64,000 bases of DNA. It comes from Hydractinia symbiolongicarpus (taxonomy: Eukaryota; Cnidaria; Hydrozoa; Anthoathecata; Hydractiniidae). The translations under genes and the position numbers were made by a program. Shown one piece after another: positions 12,393 to 23,667 of this stretch (position 1 is the first letter of the stretch; each line of letters opens with the position of its first letter). The stretch lies in contig NC_079875.1 in assembly GCF_029227915.1 (NCBI RefSeq), positions 9,917,001-9,981,000 on the forward strand, in the 5' to 3' direction. Below the pieces are notes generated by a model, which was given only the letters and a program-made list of their open reading frames with translations, was not told the origin of the DNA and searched no databases.

Positions 12393-14360
12393 CCTACACG
12401 TCCCTATCTTTTTACGCTGATATTATGTCTAGTTTTAATGTTGTTTTGTATATCTTCTTTTTCAACACTTCTTTTATATCCTTGCTTTTTTACATCTCTT
12501 ACATCTTTTAGGTTACTGTTAACTTAAAGTACTATACTTTCGAGAAATAAACAAAACAAAGGATGAAGATGTAAATACACAAATTAATGTGAAGGACACC
12601 AGTGGCGAGGACAGAGAAACTATAACGACCGGATGAATTTTTTTGCTTTGTAGCAGCTGCTAGTGGTAATACTGACTAAATTTGTTGGACTATGTACAGC
12701 CTTGTACCCAGGTCTTGTTGCCTTTTTAGAAGCGTTTCGGGGAACAGGGTTGAAAAAAACTTGACGACCATTTTAAAACTGATTTGATTGACAGCTGTCA
12801 TCATAATAATTATTGTTGTTACGTGCTCATTGGCAATTTAAAGGCGATTAAGAAAAATTGAATTCGTAGGAAAATTATGCTTAATGCAAAAAATTATACC
12901 CCAGTCCTCTGATATGGTGGGGAAGAAAAGTTATCATTTTTAAAGAAAAATTAAATCCAATGATTCTGAATACGAGTTTTTAAAAATGTGAAACTTTTGT
13001 AAGGTATGATATTGAAATACGACTTCTCAGTTTTTCCTGGAAGAACATCTGAATCTTTTATCTTTTATAATAGTAAAAAAAACTGGGGGATGACAAAACT
13101 GCAGAATGTCTCCCCTGGAAAAGGAATCAAATGACGTCATAGTCGCTTGTGGTAGCATATTTGCAGTAGACCAAAGTCATTCAAGTTGAAATCCATGAAA
13201 AAAATAATAAAAAAATTAAACGAAAAAAAAATACATGTGTCAAATAATAGTCCTTGAACATATAAAAATAAATAAATGTATTATTATGAAGAAAAAAATG
13301 ACTACATAAACACAAATACATAGAAACGAGCAAATAAAATAGATATATAATAGAAAAAAATAGAAAAACTTACAAATAAAAATTGCTCAAATTAGTTTCA
13401 TGTACTCTTTTAATCTTCTACTTGCTTTATTCATATAAAAAACAAAAAAATGACTTTATGATACAAGATAAAGAAAAAAAAAGGTCATTAAAAATTAGTT
13501 GTTTGTTAATAAAATACTTCTACACAATAGAAACTCATTTGACGATAATTTAAATGTTATGAAATTATATTTTAAAAAAACATATTACATATTAAAAAAA
13601 AATACATGTGGGTTAAAATAATAAATATAGTAAATTATGTCATTTATATCTTTAAGTATGTCATGCAATCCTTTCAAGAACTCCATCGCGGAGACCATGA
13701 AGTGTTTTGTCATTTAAGCATGTCTAATATAAGAAAAAATAAATGCTTTCTGGGACAGGTAACACAACAAAACGAGATTAAAACATTTAAAGCAGACATC
13801 ATGTAAAGCAGATACCCTACTTCTCTCCAGTTCTGTTTGAAATTTCGACCAAATATTTTTTTTTAAAATACATATGTTTTATATATTTTATAATATTCGT
13901 ATGATTATTTAGAACAGTAGTTATTTTTTTCCATCAGGCACCTTGACCCGTCACGTAATAGTTAACTACCAGTTATGTTGGGAAATTTTAAGATTAAACC
14001 CCCCTTAAGGAGACGCCTCCCTAAATACAAACACTTTGCTTCCGCAAGTGGAGAGGTTACATTGTAGTACTCCGACTTCTTTTTTGTCTCTTCAGGCTGG
14101 ATAACTAGAAGAATTCTTAACCTTGTGATAGCTTAATCTAGTTAATTATGTGCATTCTGATAAACGTTGAATGTTTAACGCCCTTGGCGGTACCTAATGG
14201 TTAGTTCTTCCACCTCTGATTTTAATTGAGATACATTACCATAGCTATATATATAATAGCATTTCTTTGATCTTCTTCTCTCCCAGGTGGTCGTCAATAG
14301 TTCCAAATGCTAGGTATTGCATTAAAATATAAAAACCTCGTGGCCCAATGCTCTATGTCC

Positions 14361-14475
14361 ATCCTTGTCCCCAGGGTTTGGTACCTGATGTCGAAGCCGT
14401 TAGCGCTTACTTGACGGCTAACTTTTTCCGGCGCTTTTCTGGTAAAAAGGCAAGAAACCCTGGGGACAAGTTTGA
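14361..14475. repeat. Hairpin MITE, AACCTCGTCCCCAGGG family
   Basis: Left end CCTTGTCCCCAGGGT, right end ACCCTGGGGACAAGTTTG, inverted. Confidence 0.65.
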
Positions 14476-14827
14476 CTCCATGTTTTCTTCACTAAATTTA
14501 AGTACTACACGCTCCTTTTGACATTTCAAGACTTTTAGTTCCGGAGGTCCTTTATTAAAAAAATTTTTAGCTTCAAATTTAATAAGACAAATTGAAAGGC
14601 CTTTCCATAGTCAATACAACATTAGTACTAATCCAAACAATTATCTACTAAATTATTTACCGTTTAACAATTTCGCCATTCAAATGAAAAACGGAGCTTT
14701 CATTGCAGGACCATTCTTTGTTGATAGCGAAACCATTAGGAGTTCGATTTAAAGTCACTCACCCTGCAATAAAGAAGTCAAATCTCCCTCAGTAGACCAA
14801 TGCCAAAAGCTGTTAGTATTTTATTGA

Positions 14828-14916
14828 CAATCTTGTTCCCATAGCTCTTTAATTTATGTGGCTAGTTCTTTTATGTCAGTCACATATTAAAGAAAAGACC
14901 CTGGAAACGAGATTGT
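14828..14916. repeat. Hairpin MITE, AACCTCGTCCCCAGGG family (diverged)
   Basis: Left AATCTTGTTCCCATAG, right GACCCTGGAAACGAGATTGT, imperfect inverted ends. Confidence 0.5.
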
Positions 14917-15003
14917 CTAACTCTTGGAGAGGGTATCATTTCATCTGCAGCTATGGTATTTGTTTGTAGTTATAGGAAAAATTACTAGATGACTCCCGTA
15001 TTC

Positions 15004-15086
15004 CACCTCGTCCCTAGTGTTGTGGCTCCCCGAGCTGTTATTACGGAGTGAAACAACAAGGTAAAATGCCCTGGGAACGAGGTTGC
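15004..15086. repeat. Hairpin MITE, AACCTCGTCCCCAGGG family
   Basis: Left ACCTCGTCCCTAG, right CCCTGGGAACGAGGTTG, inverted. Confidence 0.6.
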
Positions 15087-15307
15087 CGTAATTCGTCACC
15101 AGATATCTTCAAGCTTTTTTATTTCCAACTATTATTTTTTCTCTCTGATTAGCTAATCATCAAAAAACAGACATAAATTTTGCCTTATTTTTTATGTTTT
15201 AGTCTGCAAGGGCTTGTCAAATATGCACCCTTTTGTAACCACTTTCTACGTAAAAGCTACGTGCAACTTAAGCAGAGATTCAAAGTCAAACTGTTCCCTC
15301 GTATTTT

Positions 15308-15872
15308 TGCTTCATATGGGGATGAAATACTATATGAATTGGGACATGAATGTATATACTGACGTATCCGAGGATATTAACATAAAATCGAGACGGTCGG
15401 AATGAGCAAATTGAGGATAGAACTTTTTCGATGATTGTGTGGAACGCTTACGGTTAAGAAAATATTCGGTACTTAATGAATTGGATTTATAAGTAAATGA
15501 ATTATTTGACGAATACAAAGTTTGCTTTAGATTTTTTGTTTTTATGTTTTAGTCTGCAAGGGCCCTCTATTGCAAAAAATTGCCTAATATTTATTCTGGG
15601 TGGATTTCGAAAAGTTTAGAGAATTTTCTGCGATTATCGGTATGAATATATGCTAAAAAATCTGAAACACTTTTTATTCGTCAAATAAATCTTTTATTTA
15701 TAAATCCAATCCAAATATTTTCCTAACCGTACACCTTCCAGATAATTATCAAAAAAAAAATAAATAAACATTTTTCTTTAATGTGCTCGTTTAGTTTGCT
15801 TCGATTTTGTTTATATCCTCGGACACGTCGACATATGTATTCAATTCATATTATATTTCATTCCTATATGAA
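15308..15872. repeat. Long diverged inverted repeat (foldback or head-to-head copies)
   Basis: The segment 15308-15525 and the reverse complement of about 15675-15872 share a series of blocks in the same order: GGATGAAATA, TATGAATTG, GT[AC]TCCGAGGATAT, TACGGTTA, GAAAATATT[CT]GG, TTGGATTTATAA and TTATTTGACGAATA. The short spacer (15526-15674) carries a second copy of TTTTTATGTTTTAGTCTGCA, which also lies at about 15187 outside the left arm. The plus reading of the left arm is open for about 60 codons, but the other copy has stops. Confidence 0.55.
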
Positions 15873-17990
15873 CCAAAATCGTGCCGCAGAAGGCAAATCT
15901 TAGTGTCTCCCCTCGGGGCTACCATGATAAGCCCTGAGGGTTAGAAAACATTGCAAATTTAAGAGTTTTCGGATTGCAGCTTTAGCAGGATTTTAATTTA
16001 TATACGTGAATTGATAAAAATGATGTTGACAAACTATGGAAGGTCTATTTTAAAGAATGACACAATGTACCATTATAGACAAAACTGTTTTTGGATATAT
16101 GCACATTTCAATACTTTCTAAGCTTGTAGAGGCTTTAAAGATCCGACGGATTTACTAATTGGCTTTTTTTAGGTGCAGTGAATACTCAGTAATTACCCTA
16201 ACCCTAACCCTAACGTACCCTAACAGAATACCCTAACTTCCCTGAACATGAGGACATATAAAATTATTTTACATCTGTGGAGGAGAGCAATAAAAATATA
16301 ATTACAAAGATAACAATTATGCAGATTGTAACTCTGATCATTAAAAATGAATAAGTCTTCCAACATTTGCAGTTTCCTCATTTATATTTTAATTGTATGA
16401 ACTTCTAATTTCAACCAATTTAATTATGTCATACCTATATATACGATAATTGAAGTTGTACCCAGGGTATAGCTTTAACCCTGGGTTGACCATTTGTTTT
16501 TTGTTACATTCTCATACAGGAATTTTGCAGCGTCATTGTTGTGGGAACTTTTTTAAGTTTGTTTCAATTTTGGCTACTTTGTCATTCTTTATGTAAATAA
16601 TTAAATCTTTCACAATGTTATTTATATTTACAAAAGTAGTTCAAAATATTCGTAAAAAAATACAAAAATATTTTAAAAATTTAAAAACATTCCCAAGAAT
16701 CATAATAAGTCATAAACTAAATCAATTATCGTTTCCTTGGATCTTAGTTTTATGTTATTGTATATCTATGCTGGTATGATCAGAGAACGTAACGCTTTTT
16801 ATACCCGGCTGTCATCCGCATCGTTTATTATTAGAACCAAAATATGTTTTTTAACATTACAATCTAGCCTGCTTTGTTTAGCTACGTAGATTAAGGGCAT
16901 AAATCGTACCATGAACATCTCTCATAATATACTGTGATGGATTAAATTTTACTCATGTTATTTTTAATCAAATGTCAACTTTTCACTGTTTTTTATTTTT
17001 ATTTTTGCACGTTCAATATCTTCGGTTTCATGTTTCATGTTGTATGTATTATATATAAAAGTTCTGTTAAATTGACCTCCGCTTCACTCAGAAATTATTG
17101 TCATATACTGGTCTATATATTTACATTAGGTGACAAAAACAGAAAATATTTCAAAATTTACAACAAATAAATATATTCAAAGATTATTACGGTGTACCGG
17201 AGAAATGCGTTTTTCTGTTCTTGTGGAGGGATATTTCAAGATGCAAAGGAAAGCTGAATTTATACTAGAGCTATAACTTCGAATTTAGGCCATCAATTTC
17301 GGCCCAATAACAAAATCATTTAGCTTTAACTAATGAGAAACACGGTTTTAAAATATCCAACTTGATCCAATTAATGCGTTATGGCATACCTAGATTTATA
17401 TTTTTACAGATCTTCCAGATTTCATCGATAAAAACATGCGAACTGCAAAACCTTTATCTTCGAAGCATGTGCATAGCGGGTGTTGATGGAAGCGAAGGAA
17501 GTTGTGGTGATGTTGGATAGGATAGACATCTGAGCTTTTTACCAGTTAAGTCATATCGTATCTAACGAAAAAAACTCGATTATATGCGAGATCGGTATAA
17601 ATAGACGATAAAAGAAGTCTTTTATTAGTTGTGCTGTGAAGTATGTTACGAATAGGAGTGCAGGCGAAATTTCTTATTTTGAAGTCATTACTCTTAGAGT
17701 TCTTGTCGTGGAATGCTGACGAAGCAAATTAAGTTTACGACGCGCCCGAAGAAGACCCATTCCTCCTTGATCAAAAGGATATTTTAGATCTTTGTGTTTA
17801 AGCGTTGGTAGTTGACAAAAATAATGCTATATATAAACAAAGAATAAGAAGCATGAAAAATGTCGGCTTCCTTCAGCAAATTTTACACGAAAAAATGCAC
17901 AGAGTTAAATAAGCAAAAAGTTTTGTCAGATCTGTTAAAGAGGAGCATAATTTCCCATGTTACCTTTGACTTAAAATGAATAATAACGCC
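15873..17990. other. Intergenic, no gene seen
   Basis: AT-rich. The only landmark is a short TTAGGG-type repeat at 16193-16235. Confidence 0.35.
16193..16235. repeat. Interstitial telomere-like repeat (CCCTAA)n
   Basis: ACCCTAACCCTAACCCTAAC is followed by two spaced ACCCTAAC copies. It sits inside ordinary sequence, so it is interstitial and not a chromosome end. Confidence 0.6.
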
Positions 17991-18625
17991 ATTTTTGCTC
18001 TCTTTCTCCTGCCTTCCTTCGTCCTCCAATAGGTCTAGTAGCTCAAAAATTGAGGTAATTGCTCCAACTAGCTTACCTGCAATACATGCCAATTGTGGAT
18101 CAGTGGAAGCCTTTAACTGGGCTGACAACACTACAAAGCGTGCTGGAGTGGGGGATTGGAACCCCGCAACCTTGTGTTCAAATTTAAGAAATTTTCCCCG
18201 GAGTACCCACCCCCTGCTTATTCGACCCCCCCCCTCTACAATTAAGCCCAAAGAGTAGTATGTATAAAGTAACTGGAAGTAACTGTTAGGCCAATAATGT
18301 AATGAAGCAACGCATTCTTTATTTTCTTAAACATTTTGATTTTCATTTTGAGAACTTTAGCGACGGTGCAAAGGCTTTTCTTAAATGAACGTTAAAAATT
18401 GTTACCTTAAAAATATTTTTTATTTGGGTCACAACAGGCACACTTTTTGCAAGATAATTTTTAATCTAAGAAGGAAGAACACGCATCATACAAAGCTTTG
18501 AAAGTTCTTAACTTGTTCAAAACTCTTGATCAATTAAAGGCTTATCTTCTTCTATGCTTTTTTTTGATAAAAAAACTATGTGGTATACTCTAGTCATAGT
18601 GTAAAGCTGATTTCATCCTCATCCA

Positions 18626-18631
18626 TTTATT
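18626..18631 (-). promoter_or_regulatory. Polyadenylation signal of the coiled-coil gene
   Basis: AATAAA on the minus strand, 38 bases past the proposed TAA stop at 18671-18669. Confidence 0.4.
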
Positions 18632-18668
18632 TTGCATCGACTGGTTTACGTGTTCCTCCCATCAATTC

Positions 18669-21446
18669 TTAGATCCCATCGTCCTGCAATAATAGACAGA
18701 TATAATGAAATTTCATAACAAGTGGTCACATTGGTTGTTTCTATATTAGAGTTGCGTATTTTAAACTTGCCAAAGTGCACTCCGGACTAGGATTTAGGAT
18801 CTTAATTATTTCGCTAGATCCATACTCTTGAAACATGCTAATTATTGGTGACGTGAGGACGACCATTATTCCTGAATTTCTGGGCCTTTATGGGCACCAA
18901 CGATGATCATTTTTTTATTGTGCAGGCGTGCTAAAAAATGCCAGTAGCAAATTTTGAAAGCTCTCTATCTGACCTGCGTGGGTGCAAAGTTCCTGGTATT
19001 GCCAGCTGCAGAGTATTGGCCATTGGATCTTTTTGGCCGTGTTTGAAAAAGGACGAAAAAATGCCCTTGTATCATTTATTTTTGTTAGCATTTTAGTTAC
19101 ATTCTGATGTTTTATTTTCAGCACCCTTTTAGTAAAAACATTTGTGTGTGATGCACAAAATGAGAAACTGAATTATTCCAATTAAACATTTAAGCAAAGG
19201 GAAATGAACTTAAATGTTCTGAATATAACTAAACAACACTTAACAAATCATAAAAAATCTTTGCAGTCAATTGTCATTAAATTAAACCATCTATAAATGA
19301 TCATCCATCCCCTATTAAACACTGTACTCCCAACCTACGCAGATTCTAATAGCGTTTCATATTAAAAACCAAAAAGTGGAAGTAAAAGAAGATTAAATTA
19401 AAATCAAATTAAAAAGAAAGAAAAGTAAATAAAAAATAAATAATAAATTGTCTAATTAAAAGTAAAATATATTAAATTAAAAAATTAAGAAAAAGAAAAT
19501 AAGGTTAGAAGCGAATAGAAAGCAAAAGTGAAATAAGTATATACAAAAAAGAAAAAATATATGATAAACATTAAAAGTCACTTCTCAGCCCTACCAAGAG
19601 TTTTCAACAAATTATATAAAAATCAAAACCGCACCCAAAAATCGATGTGATGAAAAATTTGTCCCTATGTCATTTTTTATTGCGTGCATGTTGCTTTTTA
19701 TGAAGCACAATATCTTTAAGATCATAGGTACTAGCTAACTTATTGATAAAAAATTTCAAAGTAAACTATTGACAGTTCTACTGTGACTCTATCAATTTTC
19801 AGCAAATCTCCCCCTTAACGTGAAGAAACATCTAAGATGAGCCTAAAATTATATTTCTTATAAAAAAATTATAAGTGTTTTAGGATACCCTGAGTATAGA
19901 ATGTAGTTTCCCTTTTTAGCATTTGATTTATTCGCCTGAGTTAATAACCAGTCAGAAAATCAAATTTTTTATCTGATTGGGAATTTGATCCTTAGCTATC
20001 TGAAATCATAGAGGGTTAAAAAACGTAACTGAACTTACGGGTGAGCTAGGCCACAATTCCTCCATAATTACTGGCTGTTGCTTTGTGAAAACGAAATTAA
20101 AATTCTTCTCTCTATTTAAAAGCTCCAATCGATAAATCTGCAATTCCTTTTTCAGTCGCGATATTTCATTGTCTCTCTAATAATTTAATTAATAATTTGA
20201 TACAAAATGATAGATTTACAAATGGTAAATATCAGGGACCGTCGACAAATAATGGCAAAATGGTCATTAGGTCTCCTTTAACATGTCAAGTTTTTCCATG
20301 AAGTTTCATCATGTTAAGGGGCATAAATAATACTTATATACAAACATGTCTTCTATTGCCATCTAGATTTCATTCATATTGGCACAGCACACAATCCGCT
20401 TTGAAAGATTTCATGTATGGCTTTTGGAATAGGAGCAGAGGGTGTAAACATTTTCGTCCCTAGACCTTCAATTTATGTGCATCTATTTATTTTATTTATT
20501 GAATAAAGGAAAGAATGAATTTTTTTTGCTTTTTAATCTTTTTATAATTTCCATGTAGTACCTGGTCCTGTATGTAAATTTTCATGACCCCCTGACCCCA
20601 TTTTGGCGTTAAGAGTGACAAAACCTATTTTTCGACAGCCTCTAAGCCACTTTAAGTAGTGAGGCTTCCCCTCAAATTGTCAAAAAATGTATATATTGTT
20701 CTTACCTCCTTTAAAATTGATTCATCTATGGCAGAGAATTTTGTTTGTCTTAGTTGTTTTCGGATTTCAAGGTTTTCTGACTCTAGTCGTTTGTATTTTT
20801 TAAGGTACTTATTCTCATCTTGAATATTTTTAATGCGAACTTTATTATAATCAATTTCTTGATCTAGGGTTTGAAGCTTTGTTTTCATTCGTGTGAGTTC
20901 TTTCTGAGATTCTTTTTCTATGTTATTCTTTACCTTTAGTTCAGTTTTCAATAATTTAACTTGTTCCTCATACTGATGAATATCTGTCTCATTACTGTTT
21001 TTAAGTTCATCTTCTGATTTCTCTGCTTCAAACTTACAGTTCTTTGCAGCTTCAATAGCTTTATTTAGCTGATTTAATGCTTGTTTTATAGCATCATTTT
21101 CAGAACCAGGTTGATCTAAAATTCCATCATTTGTTTCCACTAATGTAAGAAGCTGTTCATTTTTTTGGAGAAGAAAGTTCACATTTTTTGTTGATTCTTT
21201 TCTATCACCAACTGTAACTTTTTCATTTTCAATCCACTTTCTTTTTTCTTTTAAAGACTCTCGAACTCTTTCTAAGTGTATGCTAAACTTTTTCTTTAGT
21301 ATTTCTAAGTGCAGATCTGCATCACGTTTACCTTTTAAAAGTTTCTTAACTTGAATCGTTAATTCACATGCTTTGAACGATATTTTCTCAATTAGATCCG
21401 AAGAATAAGGGTCTTCTGCTTGGAAATTAGACACTTTACTTTCCAT
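18669..21446 (-). CDS. Coiled-coil protein, three-exon model
   Basis: Exon 1 is 21446-20706 (741 nt, 247 codons) and ends at GTAAGA. Exon 2 is 20176-20039 (138 nt, 46 codons) between a TTATTAG acceptor and a GTAAGT donor. The proposed last exon, 18683-18669, adds four residues and TAA after a TCTATTATTGCAG acceptor. All junctions are phase 0, giving about 297 residues. The protein is almost entirely Lys/Glu/Leu/Gln/Asn-rich helix with heptad spacing from about residue 25 to 275. The C-terminal stretch RDNEISRLKKELQIYRLELL followed by NREKNFNFVF looks like a conserved tail, as in centrosomal or ciliary coiled-coil proteins, but I cannot name the family. There is no signal peptide or membrane span. 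It is divergent from HINT2, with the 1.9-kb inverted-repeat element inserted between the two starts. Exons 1-2 are strong; the last exon is plausible. Confidence 0.65.
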
Positions 21447-21527
21447 TTATATTTGGTAAAATAGAAAATAAACAGTTGGAGTTTTTAAATTGTTGGCAAA
21501 GCAGTTTGTCATGGCCTGTGTTTGTTA

Positions 21528-21535
21528 TTTAGTTT
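21528..21535. repeat. Left target-site duplication TTTAGTTT
   Basis: Eight bases directly abut the left inverted repeat and match exactly the eight bases (23435-23442) abutting the right inverted repeat. Confidence 0.75.
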
Positions 21536-21787
21536 ACTAGGCATTAAAGACTGACTTTTCTCCGACCTTAAAAATTATAATTTTCGTCGCTCTCCGTTTT
21601 TCTCTCCTCCGTTATCATAATTTATTTCCCTCATACTATGCATGATATATATTATGCAGAACTATTGTACATAAATAATAAAACACGTTAAATATAACGT
21701 TCAATGTATATTTATAAAGTTAACAAAGTTTAAAGGTGAAGAAATAACACTAGTTTTAAAGGTATTCTCCTTCAACGTTTTTCAACA

Positions 21788-23110
21788 TTATTGTGACACT
21801 GACAGTACTTTTTCAGCTTCACTACAACACTCGCACCTCCATATCTCTTCACTTTTCTCGCTTTCAAAGTCGACACATTCCCTGAAATGATAAATGTTGT
21901 ATTCCACAATTTCAAGAATGTACTGCAAGCAGTGAGAAACTGAAGAGTCAACACTTACCAATGAAACCAAATGTTGCATCCGTCGCAAGCGATCATGTTG
22001 GTGTATTTTGGTTCCCTACATACCAGACAACTCCAATCATTTTTGAGCTCTTCCACTACGAATACAGGAAATTGATATCAAAATACTAGCACAATGCCAT
22101 GAAATTTTTGCATACTTCATATCACTCACCCTTCTTTCGCAAAATTTCCCATGCTTCGGTATCAAAGTATTTACGCAACCGTTCCGTCTCCATGTTAAGT
22201 ACATCGCCCTCCAACTCGAAATCATCGATGAAATCTTTTGGCATAAGTTCTTCATTCATTTGTGTTACTGCAGATTCCTTTAAACCAAGTCGCTTGAGCA
22301 TATTCTGTTCCACTAAAGTAAAAAGAAGTAAGTGCAAAAAGAGTTATGCAAATTCAAAAGTTCCTTCTTGTGAACAAACTCGTTTCCAGCTTCTTAGGTT
22401 TTTCCATCGTGTGCAATGAAAGAATACTTAAGAAGCTGGAAACGAGTTTGCCTTGTAAATTCATTGCAGTATAATAACTTTCCAAACCTTTTCCCGGTTG
22501 TTGCATCTTCTTCTTCACTTCTCGCTTTGTCTTCTTACAACTGTTCCTCTTCACCAGAACCTTTTTTTCTTTCTCACTTTCGACTTCTTTTTCATTTTTC
22601 TCACAACCATCCTCCTGAATTAGATTCTTTTTTTCTTTCTCACTCTTCACTTTTCTCTCTTCCTGCTTACAACTATCTTCCTTTGATAAAACCTTTTCTT
22701 CTTCACTTTTCAAGACCTTTTCCGTTTCATTCTTGTCATCTTCATTTCCCAGCGAAACCCACCATTCTCTCTCCATATCAAACATACTGCTCTTCTCTTC
22801 TGTCGATGGTTTAACCAAGCGTATGTTCTTCTCTTTCTTCTTCTTTTTCGTTGAATAAAAACGCCTTTGATAAAACCTTTTCTTCTTCACTTTTCAAGAC
22901 CTTTTCCGTTTCATTCTATATACAATAGAAAAAAACTGAATGGAAAAATTCAAGTTGTATACAAAAATGGCATAGGGAGTATGTTCAGGTTTCTTTTTTT
23001 TTTTCACCTTGTTAGAAAGTTTATTTCTGTTTGCAAACAGCATGATGTGCATCCCCATAAGTATTTAAACATAGTGTAAAAAACTTACCACTTGTTTCAT
23101 CAGTTTCCAT
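21788..23110 (-). CDS. PHD-finger protein, five exons, inside a TIR element
   Basis: Exons (minus strand): 23110-23089, 22799-22488, 22312-22130, 22055-21959, 21881-21788. Phases 1,1,1,2 fit exactly, giving 708 nt and 235 residues. Donors are GTAAGT, GTTTGG, GTGAGT and GTAAGT. Residues about 8-112 are very Lys/Glu-rich, with three repeats of the type C-[KE]-[QKE]-x(2,4)-[RKE]-x-[VE]-[KE]-SEKEK. The C-terminal ~50 residues form a full PHD finger: C-x2-C-x10-C-x2-C-x4-H-x2-C-x13-C-x2-C, with W two residues before the His, M before the second Cys pair and a Tyr upstream. PHD fingers with these aromatic positions often read H3K4me3, so a chromatin-reader role is inferred. The start is the only ATG that makes the phases work. 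The exon 2 acceptor (ATCGACAG) is the least certain. The whole gene lies between the element's inverted repeats. Confidence 0.7.
22375..22450. repeat. Hairpin MITE in an intron of the PHD gene
   Basis: Perfect 22-bp arms, CAAACTCGTTTCCAGCTTCT+TA and its reverse complement, are separated by 32 bases. The ends resemble the AACCTCGTCCCCAGGG family. It lies between exon 2 (ends 22488) and exon 3 (starts 22312). Confidence 0.75.
22683..22917. repeat. 53-bp direct duplication in the PHD gene
   Basis: CTTTGATAAAACCTTTTCTT and about 33 following bases at about 22683-22735 recur at about 22865-22917. The first copy is coding in exon 2; the second lies in the upstream intron. The ~180-bp spacing suggests replication slippage or a local rearrangement that could move the exon boundary. 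Confidence 0.6.
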
Positions 23111-23434
23111 ATCGTGAATGATAGTAGTCGATAAGTTAGTTCCCACAACGACGAAGAGAGAACGTGATTCATGTATAAGAAGTATAAAATATATAAAATA
23201 AATAAGTATAATAAATAAAAACGTCGTTAAAATCCAATGATTTCAATGCGTGATCGATATTGGATGATAAATTATAATAAACACTGTTTCGAAAAACGTT
23301 CCGAAAGCACAAACACTCTTCACTATCTTTTCCCGCGCGAAAACATATAATTATGCATGATGTAATTCAAAATATTAATTATACAATTTTATTTCTAATT
23401 AGGGTCGGAGAAAAGTCAGTCTTTAATGCCTAGT

Positions 23435-23442
23435 TTTAGTTT
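23435..23442. repeat. Right target-site duplication TTTAGTTT
   Basis: Exact match to 21528-21535 on the other side of the element. Confidence 0.75.
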
Positions 23443-23667
23443 CTATCGGTACCATTTTGAATTGTTTTTCGCTTTTCATTAGGCCTGGGAAAAAGGTGGG
23501 CCATACCTAAATCCAAGAATTTTGACTTTGTTACTCGATCTAAATACAGAAGACCAAAACTGAAGTAGGCCGTCACGCACGAACTCAGTTCCGTTTTGCA
23601 AAACAGTGTTGGTGTATAATTTGTATAGGTAACAAACTTGGTGTGTTGCTTTACTTTGGCCTGGGAG
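23443..23667. promoter_or_regulatory. Remnant of the bidirectional promoter between HINT2 and the coiled-coil gene
   Basis: Removing the 1.9-kb element and one target copy would leave about 314 bases between the ATG of HINT2 (23668) and that of the coiled-coil gene (21446). This is a typical divergent-promoter spacing. No TATA box is obvious. The element's own gene also starts toward the left from 23110. Confidence 0.4.

Larger units (their letters stand above)
12393..15300. other. Intergenic, no gene seen
   Basis: AT-rich with long A-runs (13.0-13.6 kb). Only MITE copies are recognisable. Confidence 0.35.
21536..23434. mobile_element. 1.9-kb TIR element carrying a PHD-finger gene
   Basis: The left end (21536-21567) reads ACTAGGCATTAAAGACTGAC and continues for ~12 more bases. 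Its reverse complement closes the right end (23403-23434), identical over about 32 bases. An 8-bp direct repeat TTTAGTTT flanks both sides. This is the signature of a cut-and-paste DNA transposon insertion. Superfamilies with 8-bp duplications include hAT, P and Merlin, but the termini did not let me choose. The only gene inside is the five-exon PHD-finger gene. No transposase catalytic region is visible, so the element should be non-autonomous unless the PHD protein has an unknown role. A smaller hairpin MITE (22375-22450) lies in an intron. The element separates the divergent coiled-coil and HINT2 genes. Confidence 0.75.

Noticed and set aside
16193-16235. Chromosome end
   Set aside because: Too short and flanked by ordinary sequence on both sides.
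17883-18258. Overlapping open frames on both strands, with a 40-nt exon-like stretch (minus 18116-18077, between CAG and GTAAGC)
   Set aside because: It could be an exon, but no neighbouring exons fit in phase and the surrounding text looks repetitive.
21536-23434. Assigning the TIR element to hAT, P or Merlin
   Set aside because: The 8-bp duplication fits several superfamilies and no transposase or diagnostic terminal sequence was recognised.
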